A stretch of DNA of 64,000 nt from positions 2,480,001 to 2,544,000 of the forward strand of contig NZ_CP193934.1 in NCBI RefSeq assembly GCF_050859505.1. The letters run 5' to 3'. Positions within the stretch are counted from its first letter, which is position 1; every line of letters starts with the position of its first letter. Below the pieces are notes generated by a model. That model had not been told where the DNA came from. It made no database searches and saw nothing but the letters and a program-made list of their open reading frames with translations. Position numbers and translations under genes: made by a program. Positions 16,583 through 25,298 of this stretch are shown piece after piece. This DNA comes from Marinirhabdus sp050859505 (lineage in GTDB: Bacteria; Bacteroidota; Bacteroidia; Flavobacteriales; Flavobacteriaceae).

Positions 16583-19500
16583 ATGTTTAAAGAAATTTAT
16601 CTATTCGAATTAAAATACAGATTTAAGCGTCCTGCTACTTGGGCGTACTTTGGAATTCTATTAATTTTTGGCCTTATTGTATCGATTGGCGGTAATGGAC
16701 CTGCATCAGAAAAGGTGTTTGTAAACTCTCCAGTAGCCATTGCAACGATGCTTTCTACGATAAGTATCTTCGGAATTATGCTTTCCAGTGCCATCATGGG
16801 CGTACCCGTATATCGTGATATTGAACACAAAACAGAGAACTATTATTTTTCTTTTCCTGTTACTGAAAAAGGCTATTTATTAGGACGTTTTTTAGGTTCT
16901 ATGACTGTTTTATTATTGGTGAGCCTTGGACTTCACTTAGGATTAATACTAGGTTTTGCCATTGGCCCTTTTGCTGGTTTTGTAGAACCAGATCGTTTTA
17001 CAGATTTAAATCTTTGGCATTATTTACAACCCACATTACTACTATACTGGACTAACTTCTTCTTTGCGGGGTGTATCTTTTTTGCGTTAGTTAGTTTAAC
17101 AAAAAAAGTAATGTTGGCCTATGCAGGGGGTGCTATTTTATTTATCACGTACCTCGTCACGCTCACACTTACGCAAGATATTGATAATAAAATGTTGGTG
17201 AGTCTATTGGATCCATTTGGGTTAGGAAGCTATGGAAATATGATAGAGTATTGGACTCCAGAAGAGCAGAATTCTATGACAGTGCCCTTTAGTGGTTTGT
17301 TGGTTTGGAATAGATTAATTTGGGTAGGGCTTGGGTTGCTAGCGCTAGTGTATACATTATTCAGATTTGATTTTATCAAGTTTTTAAATAAGAACTATTC
17401 TACTAAAAAGAAGAATGATAATTTAGATACATCAAAGGCTTCAGCGGCATTAACTAAAATACCTAGTGTATCAAAAGTATATTCATTGGGGCTTAATTTT
17501 AAACTGCTAATTAGTTTAGCCGTGATGGAATTTAAGAATATTATAAGAGATAACTTCTTTAAAGCTATTCTTGCAGCTGCGGTATTGTTCTTGTTTTTTG
17601 ATGCTTGGTTCGGGTTTCCTATTTATGGGACACCTTCCTTGCCTTTAACTGTATATATGCTAGAAGTAAAGGACTTTACATATGTCATTCTTATATTTAT
17701 TTTGATTGTATTTATGACAGGTGAAGTCTTGCATCGCGAACGCGGTGTTAATTATGATCAAATCTTTGGTTCATTACCGCTCCCCAATCGTATTGTATAT
17801 GGTTCTAAATTTTTAGCACTTGTGATGGTAAGTTTCATATTAGTAAATATGATACTAGTTAGTGGAATGCTCAATCAAATAGTGAAAGGTTATTTTAATT
17901 TTGAATTTGAAAAGTACTTCACAGATTTATATTTAATAGAATTTCCGAAGTATATTATATTTATAATGCTTGCCTTTTTTGTGCACTCGTTAGTAACGAA
18001 AAAGTTTATGGGGCATGTAATAGCCATCGCTATTTGGGTGCTGCTTTTTGGACTTAACAGCCTGGCAGATGTAAACAACAATCTATTTTTATACAGCTAT
18101 TCGCCAAGTTATACACTATCAGATATGAACGGATTTGGCCATATAGGGGAATCGATGTTTTGGTTCAGAACGTATTGGTTAGCCTTTGGTGGTTTTCTTA
18201 CGGTAATTGGTTATATATTCTGGAAACGAGGCACAGATTCTGGTAGAAGGGCACGATGGCAATTGGCTAAAGAAAGATTGAATGGTAAAACAATTAGTGC
18301 TATAGTAATTTTACTTGTAGTGTTTATTGGTTCTGGTGTCTTTATAAATTATAATACTAAAACTATAAATAAGTATACCTCGGTTGATGAGAGCACTGCT
18401 GGTAGGGCAGATTATGAAAAGAAATTGAGCAAATACGACAGAATAGCGCAGCCTAAAGTAATTGATGTGAAGGTTTTTGCAGATTTAGTACCAGAAGAAC
18501 GAAGTGCTACTATTAGAACAACCTACGTTATGGTTAATAAAACAGATGAGGTAATAGATTCACTACACCTTAATCGAGGGCCTGAAGATTTATTAAAGAA
18601 AGAAATAACGCTTTTCACTCTAGACGGTAAATCGCCCAAGTTAGGGAAACGTTACGAAGATTTTGGGTACGAGATTTACGCCTTTGACAAACCATTACAA
18701 CCCAAAGACACCATAACTTTAGAAATAGAAATAAAAGCTTCTTACAAAGGTTTTCCTAATGAAGGTTCGGGGTCGGATATTGTTTACAACGGTACATTTT
18801 TAAATAATAACTTTTTTCCATCATTTGGCTATAATGCTCAAGGAGAATTAACTAGTGATCAAGAGCGTAAAAAGTATGACTTACCTATAAAAGACTATCA
18901 ACAACCTGAGCAAACAGATGCATGGGGTACAAGCAATTTACTCTTTAATGATGATGCAGATTATGTCACTTTTGAAGGTACCGTAAGTACCGCACCAGAT
19001 CAAATTGCCGTTATGCCTGGGTACTTGCAAAAAGAATGGGAAGAAAATGGGCGTAAGTACTTTCATTATAAAATGGATAGTGAAATAGATTTTTTCTACA
19101 ATATCTCTTCAGCGAAATATGAAGTATATCGTGACGTTTGGAATGGTAAAAATGGCGAAAAAGTAAATATTGAGATTTTCCATCATCCATCACATACCTA
19201 TAATATTGATCGATTTGTAAAAAGCGTAAAACACTCTATGGATTATTTCTCAGAAAATTTTGGGGCCTATCAATATCAACAAATGCGTATTCTGGAGTTT
19301 CCAAGATATCAAGGATTTGCTCAATCATTTCCTAATACAGTTCCATTTTCAGAAAGTTTCGCTTGGGTTGGTGATTTTAGTGATCCAAATGATGTCGATT
19401 ATCTTTATTTCGTTACTTCACACGAGATGGCACATCAATGGTGGGGACATCAAATTACGCCATCAGCGACGCGAGGTGCAAATCAAATTTCAGAATCAAT

Positions 19501-20227
19501 GGCCGAATATGCGGCACTTATGGTTATGAAAGAAGAATATGGTGCAGATGCGATGCAAAGATTTCTTAAAGATGAATTAGATGACTATTTAAGAGGTAGA
19601 GCTAATGAAAGTAAGTTTGAAAAGACCCTTTTAGACAATGACAATCAGGCATATGTTTGGTATCAAAAAGGAGGTCTTATTCTTTATGGTCTTCAAGATC
19701 TAATTGGAGAGGATACTTTAAATAGTGGCTTTAAATCGTATGCAGACGCGGCAAAATTTAGACCAAAAGCACCTTTTACTACCACCACCGAATGGTATGA
19801 TTATATGCAAGCGGTAACCCCGGATTCTTTAAAATATTATTTAGAGGACAGCTTCGAAAAAATCACTTTATATTCTAACAAGGTTACAGAAGCTTCTTAT
19901 AAAAAATTAGCAGACAATACCTATGAAGTTACAATCAACATAGAAAGTGCTAAAAATTATTTTGACGGTACAGGTAAATTACTTGCCGAAGGTGACAAAC
20001 CAAATTTGCTCGATATAGCTGTATTTGAAGATGATATGAAAAATGAGCAAGGAATGATGATCAAATCACCTTTAGTAATTGAAAAAGTATGGGTAAAACC
20101 AGGAGCATCAACACATACATTTATTACAAAAAAGGTTCCTGTAAGAGCAGGGATTGATCCTTATAATAAAATGATAGATCGTATTCCTGATGATAATCTA
20201 ATGACTTTAGATGAAATTCTAGAGTAA
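16583..20227 (+). CDS. ABC-2 permease fused to M1-family aminopeptidase
   Basis: 1214 residues. The first about 570 contain two blocks of membrane helices of the ABC-2 permease type (e.g. ATWAYFGILLIFGLIVSIGG; FILVNMILVSGMLNQIV; AIAIWVLLFGLNSL), with another helix near 575-590 (ISAIVILLVVFIGSGVFI). The C-terminal half is an M1 metallopeptidase domain with H947-E-M-A-H951 and the downstream zinc ligand in SESMAEYAAL, so the peptidase sits outside the cytoplasmic membrane. The fusion is a known Bacteroidetes architecture. It pairs with the ATPase at 15662 and probably couples peptide trimming to export or uptake; that coupling is inference. Confidence 0.9.
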   Translation: MFKEIYLFELKYRFKRPATWAYFGILLIFGLIVSIGGNGPASEKVFVNSPVAIATMLSTISIFGIMLSSAIMGVPVYRDIEHKTENYYFSFPVTEKGYLLGRFLGSMTVLLLVSLGLHLGLILGFAIGPFAGFVEPDRFTDLNLWHYLQPTLLLYWTNFFFAGCIFFALVSLTKKVMLAYAGGAILFITYLVTLTLTQDIDNKMLVSLLDPFGLGSYGNMIEYWTPEEQNSMTVPFSGLLVWNRLIWVGLGLLALVYTLFRFDFIKFLNKNYSTKKKNDNLDTSKASAALTKIPSVSKVYSLGLNFKLLISLAVMEFKNIIRDNFFKAILAAAVLFLFFDAWFGFPIYGTPSLPLTVYMLEVKDFTYVILIFILIVFMTGEVLHRERGVNYDQIFGSLPLPNRIVYGSKFLALVMVSFILVNMILVSGMLNQIVKGYFNFEFEKYFTDLYLIEFPKYIIFIMLAFFVHSLVTKKFMGHVIAIAIWVLLFGLNSLADVNNNLFLYSYSPSYTLSDMNGFGHIGESMFWFRTYWLAFGGFLTVIGYIFWKRGTDSGRRARWQLAKERLNGKTISAIVILLVVFIGSGVFINYNTKTINKYTSVDESTAGRADYEKKLSKYDRIAQPKVIDVKVFADLVPEERSATIRTTYVMVNKTDEVIDSLHLNRGPEDLLKKEITLFTLDGKSPKLGKRYEDFGYEIYAFDKPLQPKDTITLEIEIKASYKGFPNEGSGSDIVYNGTFLNNNFFPSFGYNAQGELTSDQERKKYDLPIKDYQQPEQTDAWGTSNLLFNDDADYVTFEGTVSTAPDQIAVMPGYLQKEWEENGRKYFHYKMDSEIDFFYNISSAKYEVYRDVWNGKNGEKVNIEIFHHPSHTYNIDRFVKSVKHSMDYFSENFGAYQYQQMRILEFPRYQGFAQSFPNTVPFSESFAWVGDFSDPNDVDYLYFVTSHEMAHQWWGHQITPSATRGANQISESMAEYAALMVMKEEYGADAMQRFLKDELDDYLRGRANESKFEKTLLDNDNQAYVWYQKGGLILYGLQDLIGEDTLNSGFKSYADAAKFRPKAPFTTTTEWYDYMQAVTPDSLKYYLEDSFEKITLYSNKVTEASYKKLADNTYEVTINIESAKNYFDGTGKLLAEGDKPNLLDIAVFEDDMKNEQGMMIKSPLVIEKVWVKPGASTHTFITKKVPVRAGIDPYNKMIDRIPDDNLMTLDEILE

Positions 20228-20281
20228 TGTTTTAAGGTTTGCATTTGCTTGCTGAAACAGCGTTAAAAAAGTGTACATAAT

Positions 20282-20328
20282 ATCACATAAAGATGTGATT
20301 TGGCGCGTGTTATTATCGTCTAACTTTA
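20282..20328 (+). promoter_or_regulatory. Palindromic operator copy 3 with promoter
   Basis: ATCACATAAAGATGTGAT (20282-20299) overlaps a TTTG -33 box (20299-20302), followed after 18 bp by TAACTTTA (20321-20328). The segment is paralogous to the promoter at 35661-35707. Transcription would start near 20334 and today reads through a gene relic into the TPR gene. Confidence 0.6.
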
Positions 20329-20410
20329 TGGAATGCCAATTTGTTAGTCAATGGAAACCATTCCGAAGGCTCTAATTCAATAAAATAAAGGACTTTAAAA
20401 TCAACCAATC

Positions 20411-20533
20411 GCTGCTTATCGCGGTGAGGGTTACAAAAATCACTTCCCAACAGGATCTTGGCTAGGCGTAAAAGAATTAGCAATTCCAGAATTTATGATA
20501 GAGATTGAATTGGAAATACATAAGGTGCAATAA
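20411..20533 (+). pseudogene. 3' relic of a Rid-like gene
   Basis: Translation of this stretch gives AAYRGEGYKNH followed by FPTGSWLGVKELAIPEFMIE and the closing IELEIHKVQ, stop. That matches the C-terminus of the Rid-like lipoprotein encoded at 8482-9030 almost residue for residue. The 5' three quarters are missing and a stop codon lies just upstream in frame. The divergence in the final codons (HKVQ versus HKAE) shows it is an old paralogue, not a recent copy. Confidence 0.85.
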
Positions 20534-20564
20534 TGCAAACTAAACAAACCAAATAAAAATTAGT

Positions 20565-22268
20565 ATGAAACTTATTTTTTTCATTACAATAGTTTTATTG
20601 CCACTATCAATTTTTTCCCAGCACGAGCATAGTAAAAGTGATGACGCTACAACTGGCAGCCATAGCCATCTTGCCCACATGATGGCGTCTAGGACAGAAA
20701 TTATTTATGTACACAACCTACCACCACCAAAACTTATGAAGGGCGTAGGTAATTCTACATTGAAGATAGAAACTTCATCAGAAAAAACACAGGCATATTT
20801 TAACCAGGGCATTTCCCTATTACACGACTTTTGGGATTTTGAAGCGTATCGTGCATTTAAAGAAGCCATTCGGAAAGATTCTACTGCCATAATGCCCTAC
20901 TGGGGATTACTACAAATGCCTACACCAAACAAAGACAGCATTTTTGAATACAATATGGAACTTGCAATTACGCAAATAAAAAAATTACTACCAAAAGCTA
21001 ATGAACACGAAAAGCTATACGGCGAGATTGCTTTATTGAAAGATTCATTAAAATATGAAGCCTATCCAGAAATCACTAAAAAGTGGGAGCTCATCATTCA
21101 CAAATTTCCTGATGATGTAGATGCAAAACTTTTTTTAGCGCTAAATAAAATGAGTGGTTTTGATAAAGATATGAATCCTTTGGAAGGCCAAATGTACAGT
21201 GAGTTTTTATTAAAAGATGTGCAACGTGTTGCTCCCAATAGCCACGCATTCCATCATTATTGGATACACTTAAAAGAAAATTGCTGCCCAGAAGAAGCCC
21301 TCGCTAGTGCAAATGCACTCACTGCACTAGCTCCCGCTTCTGGCCACATTGTGCATATGCCCGGCCATATCTACAATCGGGTAGGCAATTACAAAAAAGC
21401 TTACGATACTTTTGTGGCGGCGGTAAAAGTAGATTCTACTTATATGAAAAATGAAGGTATAAAGGAAGTAGATAACTGGAATTACATTCATAATATAAAT
21501 TACCTCATTAATAATTGTGTGCATGACGGCAGGCATAAAGAGGCATTATATTATGCAGAAAGGCTAAAAAAGATGCCTGTGAATAAATCCCGAAAAGATA
21601 TATACGATGACAGCTTTTTTCGCCAGGGTTTAATGGCTCCCGGCAAGATGGAAATGGCTTTTGGCAATTGGGAACGTGCTACAACAGCATTTGAGCAGAT
21701 AATAGATAAAGATTCTGTGTTTAGTCATGCCAATATGGAGTTTAAAAAGGGATTTACTTTTTTTACACAAGGTATGGCAGCATTGGATAAAAACGATTTA
21801 CCTGCAGCTATAAGTTTTTCTAACAGCCTAGATGCTTTGCTGTGGAGAAATGCTAGGCAAGGGGATAAGGATAGTGTCCTAAATACATACTACCAAAATA
21901 CAGTAAACACAGCAAGTTTGGAGTTGCAAGGTTGCATTGCCAGCAAGCAAGGAAACTATGAGCATGCAATGATTCTACTAAGAAAGGCGCATAAAAACGA
22001 ATTAGATCTTGGGTATGGCGAGCCTCCCTTGTATGCAAGGCCAGTAGCTATGAGTCTAGCAGCTGCTCATATAAAAGCTGAAAAGTATGATGACGCCATA
22101 GAAACATACCAGACACTATTAAAAAGATTTCCAAAAAGTGCTTATGTATATAATGCGTTGCGTCTTGTATATGCTCAAAAAGGAGACGTTGCTAAAGCAA
22201 AAGAATATACAGTTCTGCTTAGTGATGCAACAAAGTTTGCAGATGCCGGTATATACGGAAAGTTTTGA
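20565..22268 (+). CDS. Exported TPR-repeat protein with His-rich N-terminus
   Basis: A 567-residue protein with signal peptide MKLIFFITIVLLPLSIFSQ, then a histidine-rich segment (HEHSKSDD, SHSHLAHMMAS) that could bind metal. The rest is helical repeats of TPR type (FNQGISLLHDFWDFEAYRAFKEAIRKD; MPGHIYNRVGNYKKAYDTFVAAVKVD; AEKYDDAIETYQTLLKRFPKSAYVYNALRLVYAQKG). TPR domains mediate protein contacts; no catalytic residues are recognised. It starts 31 bp after a Rid relic and is probably driven from the operator-containing promoter at 20282. Confidence 0.8.
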   Translation: MKLIFFITIVLLPLSIFSQHEHSKSDDATTGSHSHLAHMMASRTEIIYVHNLPPPKLMKGVGNSTLKIETSSEKTQAYFNQGISLLHDFWDFEAYRAFKEAIRKDSTAIMPYWGLLQMPTPNKDSIFEYNMELAITQIKKLLPKANEHEKLYGEIALLKDSLKYEAYPEITKKWELIIHKFPDDVDAKLFLALNKMSGFDKDMNPLEGQMYSEFLLKDVQRVAPNSHAFHHYWIHLKENCCPEEALASANALTALAPASGHIVHMPGHIYNRVGNYKKAYDTFVAAVKVDSTYMKNEGIKEVDNWNYIHNINYLINNCVHDGRHKEALYYAERLKKMPVNKSRKDIYDDSFFRQGLMAPGKMEMAFGNWERATTAFEQIIDKDSVFSHANMEFKKGFTFFTQGMAALDKNDLPAAISFSNSLDALLWRNARQGDKDSVLNTYYQNTVNTASLELQGCIASKQGNYEHAMILLRKAHKNELDLGYGEPPLYARPVAMSLAAAHIKAEKYDDAIETYQTLLKRFPKSAYVYNALRLVYAQKGDVAKAKEYTVLLSDATKFADAGIYGKF

Positions 22269-22428
22269 AGTGAAAAAAATTTGTTGATCCAAAGTAAGAG
22301 ACAGGAAACTTAAAACTCTCAAGGCCGTGGTTCGTGTTTAAACGAAATACAAATAATGGAACTGTGTATTTTAAGATTGGGACAAACAATTAGTTTAAAT
22401 CTAACCATAATCAATAAAAATTAACAGC

Positions 22429-23988
22429 ATGAAAACCTATTCGAAAATTTTAATGACCGTTTTCCTTTTTTTAGGATACACTTCTATAAGCCAGACACCT
22501 AAACTCCCTCAGGCACTTTCTAAAATCAACACAGAAGGCTTTCAGAAATCGGAAGTGATGAATTTAATAACAGACTTATCTGATGTGTATGGCCCAAGGT
22601 TAACAGGAACAGATCAGTACTATACTGCCGCCGTATGGGCCAAGGAAACTTTGGAAAAATGGGGAATGGACAAGGTGTATTTCGAAAATTATTGCGATGA
22701 CTGTATGGGATGGGAAGTAACATCTTTTAATGTAGAAATGACAGCACCTGCGTATATGAAAATCCAGGCGTATCCGTATGCGTGGACAGAACCCTCAAAA
22801 GGTGTCCAAATAGGGGATTTAATTTGGATTGAAAGCTATGAAGATCTAGAAAAAGTAAAAAAGCAATGGAGTGGAAAATTACAGGGAAAGACCATTCTTA
22901 TAGGAGCAGCTCCCCAACAGAATATGCTGTTTGATGCACTTTCAACACGATATACTGAAGAACAGCTAAAGGAGGCAGAAAAATCGATTGTACCAGCACC
23001 AAATAAGACGCTTGGATATTCTGCGGGTACTATGGATTTAATTGAAGATTTGGAGGTTGTTTTCGAAAGTTTTATGAGAAAGGATGATGCCTTTTTTGCA
23101 TTTTTAAAAGCCGAAGGCGCTTTAAGTATTTTGGGCACAACTCCTTTCTTTCCAGGCGTCATTCATCCAAGCGGGACGTATAATTATAAAGAAAGTCATG
23201 CGAAAACACTTCCTTATTTTGCAATCGCCCCGGAAAACTTCGGGAAGCTACAACGTTTAATAGACAGAGGAACTACTCCAAAGATTAAATTTCATTTAGA
23301 TGCCGAACTTTATTTACGACCACAAAATAACGTGAATATTATAGGAGAAATTGCAGGTTCAGATCCAAAATTAAAAGACGAAGTGGTCATGATTGGAGCG
23401 CATTTCGATTCCTGGCACGCTGCATCTGGCGCTACAGATAATGGTGCAGGATCTGCCGTGATGATGGAAGTAATGCGAATTATAAAAGCAACTGGCCTAC
23501 AACCAAAACGAACCATTAGAATTGCACTGTGGGGAGGCGAGGAGCAGGGATACTTGGGCTCTATGGCGTATGCCGAAAATCACTACGGAAACGTAAAAGA
23601 CAAAACCAGAAAAAAAGAGGTGGAGAAAATATCGGCTTATTTAAATATGGATAATGGTGCCGGACAAATGCGAGGCATTTACCTGCAAGGAAACGAGGCG
23701 GTAAGACCAATTTTTGAAGAAATGTTAGCACCTTATGAGCATTTGGATGTAACGAACCTAACCATTGAAAACACCAATTTTACAGACCATGACGTTTTCG
23801 ATTATTACAAAATACCGGGTTTTCAGATCATTCAGGATGGATTAAATTATAATACGGTGACGCATCACACCAATTTAGATGTCTTAGAATATGTTCCGGA
23901 ACGTGATATGATGATTAATGCAACAGTACTTGCCGCATTGGTGTATCAAATTGCAGAAAGAGATACACGTTTGCCTAGAGAAGAATAG
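22429..23988 (+). CDS. Exported M28-family metallopeptidase
   Basis: A 519-residue protein with signal peptide (MKTYSKILMTVFLFLGYTSISQ). The two-zinc M28 catalytic residues are visible in order: GAHFDSWHAASGATDNGAG (His and bridging Asp), WGGEEQG (Glu pair), LNMDNGA (Asp) and THHTNLD (His). An inserted region before the metal site may be a PA-like lid. The arrangement resembles plasma glutamate carboxypeptidase (carboxypeptidase Q) homologues, which cleave dipeptides or small peptides. Location is probably periplasmic or surface. Confidence 0.88.
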   Translation: MKTYSKILMTVFLFLGYTSISQTPKLPQALSKINTEGFQKSEVMNLITDLSDVYGPRLTGTDQYYTAAVWAKETLEKWGMDKVYFENYCDDCMGWEVTSFNVEMTAPAYMKIQAYPYAWTEPSKGVQIGDLIWIESYEDLEKVKKQWSGKLQGKTILIGAAPQQNMLFDALSTRYTEEQLKEAEKSIVPAPNKTLGYSAGTMDLIEDLEVVFESFMRKDDAFFAFLKAEGALSILGTTPFFPGVIHPSGTYNYKESHAKTLPYFAIAPENFGKLQRLIDRGTTPKIKFHLDAELYLRPQNNVNIIGEIAGSDPKLKDEVVMIGAHFDSWHAASGATDNGAGSAVMMEVMRIIKATGLQPKRTIRIALWGGEEQGYLGSMAYAENHYGNVKDKTRKKEVEKISAYLNMDNGAGQMRGIYLQGNEAVRPIFEEMLAPYEHLDVTNLTIENTNFTDHDVFDYYKIPGFQIIQDGLNYNTVTHHTNLDVLEYVPERDMMINATVLAALVYQIAERDTRLPREE

Positions 23989-24051
23989 GATTCGTACTTA
24001 CTTAGAATACCATAAACCCACATACTATAATTTTCATTTGAAATAAATACT

Positions 24052-24237
24052 ATGATATACCTAAAAGAATCCAGGTTCATCAATTTGAATGCTTTGAAAA
24101 CGTTAGCCTTTGTCTGTTTTTTCTCTTATAATTTTATTGGAGCAGCACAAGTAAACTGGACCAACGACGGGGATTCCTACTTTAAATTAGAAAAAAACCA
24201 ATTGGTCACGTACACATTACCTAACCAGGATGTAAAT
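24052..24237 (+). pseudogene. 5' relic of a DPP-IV-like (S9) gene
   Basis: The 62 codons after ATG 24052 reproduce the start of the intact S9 peptidase gene at 31849 (signal peptide, then QVNWTNDGDSYFKLE and LVTYTLPNQDV). The similarity stops abruptly at about 24237, where sequence from a different gene family begins in another frame. Confidence 0.85.
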
Positions 24238-24241
24238 ACAA

Positions 24242-24388
24242 ACAGATCCTGAAATTCATTCAGAAATAAGGGGATTAAATAGTATACAACTTCACTTTGA
24301 ACAAGGCAGATGGTTTATAGATAGTTGGACGTGCGAAAAGGAAACTACTACAAATGCTGTGGTAACAGATTTTTTGACCAAGGAATAA
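24242..24388 (+). pseudogene. 3' relic of the NTF2-like gene
   Basis: Translated in its own frame this gives TDPEIHSEIRGLNSIQLHFE, then QGRWFIDSWTCEKE and VVTDFLTKE, stop. It is the C-terminal third of the protein encoded at 14969-15478. It is joined directly to the DPP-IV relic but out of frame with it, so the pair is a recombination scar and not a fusion gene. Confidence 0.85.
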
Positions 24389-24390
24389 GT

Positions 24391-24501
24391 ATGATAAAAT
24401 TCTTCAGATTATCGCAACACAATTTTGCAATGCAAAATCAAAGGTCTTGTGGACCTTTGGTGAAGATAGCCGCTTGCGGGCATTATCATAACAAACTTTA
24501 A
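24391..24501 (+). repeat. Conserved 36-codon mini-ORF repeat, copy 3
   Basis: ATG 24391 opens 36 codons (MIKFFRLSQHNFAMQNQRS, then CGPLVKIAACGHYHNKL) ending in TAA three bases before the ATG of the DUF6090 gene at 24505. It has the same length and frame as copy 1 despite many base differences, and the same position relative to a DUF6090 gene. Confidence 0.5.
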
Positions 24502-24504
24502 CCT

Positions 24505-25272
24505 ATGATTAAGTTTTTTAGACATATTAGACAACGAATGCTTGCTGAAAATAAGCTTAGTAAATACTTGCTGTATGCCATTGGTGAAATTGTACTTGTA
24601 GTGATTGGGATTTTGATTGCACTATCACTAAATAATTGGAATGAAAACAGAAAAAATAAGGTAACAGAATCAGAATACTATTGCAAACTACTCGCTGATT
24701 TTGATATTGACCGTGAGAATATTTCGAAACTCTATAAAGAATCGGAACATAAAATAGAAACTAGCAAACGACTCTTGTTGGAATTAAACAATAAAAACAA
24801 AGATAAGTCCTTTTTGTTAAATAACTATCTTCAAGCTTTAAGAACCAATGAATTTGTGCCCAGCAAAGTTGCTATGACAGATTTAGTGTCATCTGGAAGA
24901 TTAAATTTATTGACTAATGATTCTTTAAAGAATGACTTGGTACGATATTATGGCGAGTTGGATAAACTACTCTATCAGCTTGAAATAAATCGCTCAAAAA
25001 GTTTAGAAAGAGTATTTTCATATGATGACAATATTCAATTTGGATATCAATATTATGATTACGTAGAAAAATCATTAGGAGATGAAATCTTAAAAACACT
25101 TCCAGTTAATGATTGGCATTTAGATAGTCAATCAAAATATTACAAGCAATTTCAAAATGATTTAGTCTTTTTTGTAACTATGAGCGAAAGAGAAAAACAA
25201 CATTTTAACAATACTTTGAAAGCAATGGAATCAACATATAGACAACTAAAGAAGGAATGCAATTCGAAATAA
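24505..25272 (+). CDS. DUF6090-type single-pass membrane protein (solo copy)
   Basis: A 255-residue protein with anchor MIKFFRHIRQRMLAENKLSK and helix YAIGEIVLVVIGILIALSLNNWNEN. The periplasmic part has the clearest form of the central family motif (VSSGRLNLLTNDSLKNDLVRYY). Its closest array relative appears to be the member at 5145-5936. It follows a mini-ORF repeat and two gene relics. The downstream agmatine-deiminase-like gene starts 27 bp after its stop when the ATG at 25299 is used. Confidence 0.85.
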   Translation: MIKFFRHIRQRMLAENKLSKYLLYAIGEIVLVVIGILIALSLNNWNENRKNKVTESEYYCKLLADFDIDRENISKLYKESEHKIETSKRLLLELNNKNKDKSFLLNNYLQALRTNEFVPSKVAMTDLVSSGRLNLLTNDSLKNDLVRYYGELDKLLYQLEINRSKSLERVFSYDDNIQFGYQYYDYVEKSLGDEILKTLPVNDWHLDSQSKYYKQFQNDLVFFVTMSEREKQHFNNTLKAMESTYRQLKKECNSK

Positions 25273-25298
25273 AAAATAACGAAAGCACATCACCAATC

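Larger units (their letters stand above)
20228..20564. other. Intergenic region with operator, promoter and Rid relic
   Basis: This 337-bp gap holds a palindromic operator (20282-20299), a TTTG / TAACTTTA promoter (20299-20328) and a 3' relic of a Rid-like gene (20411-20533). The promoter segment resembles the one upstream of the response regulator gene beyond the palindrome itself. Confidence 0.7.

Noticed and set aside
24052..24252. A real 66-codon gene for a small exported protein
   Set aside because: It is the signal peptide and first mature residues of the S9 peptidase gene, broken off at a junction with another relic.
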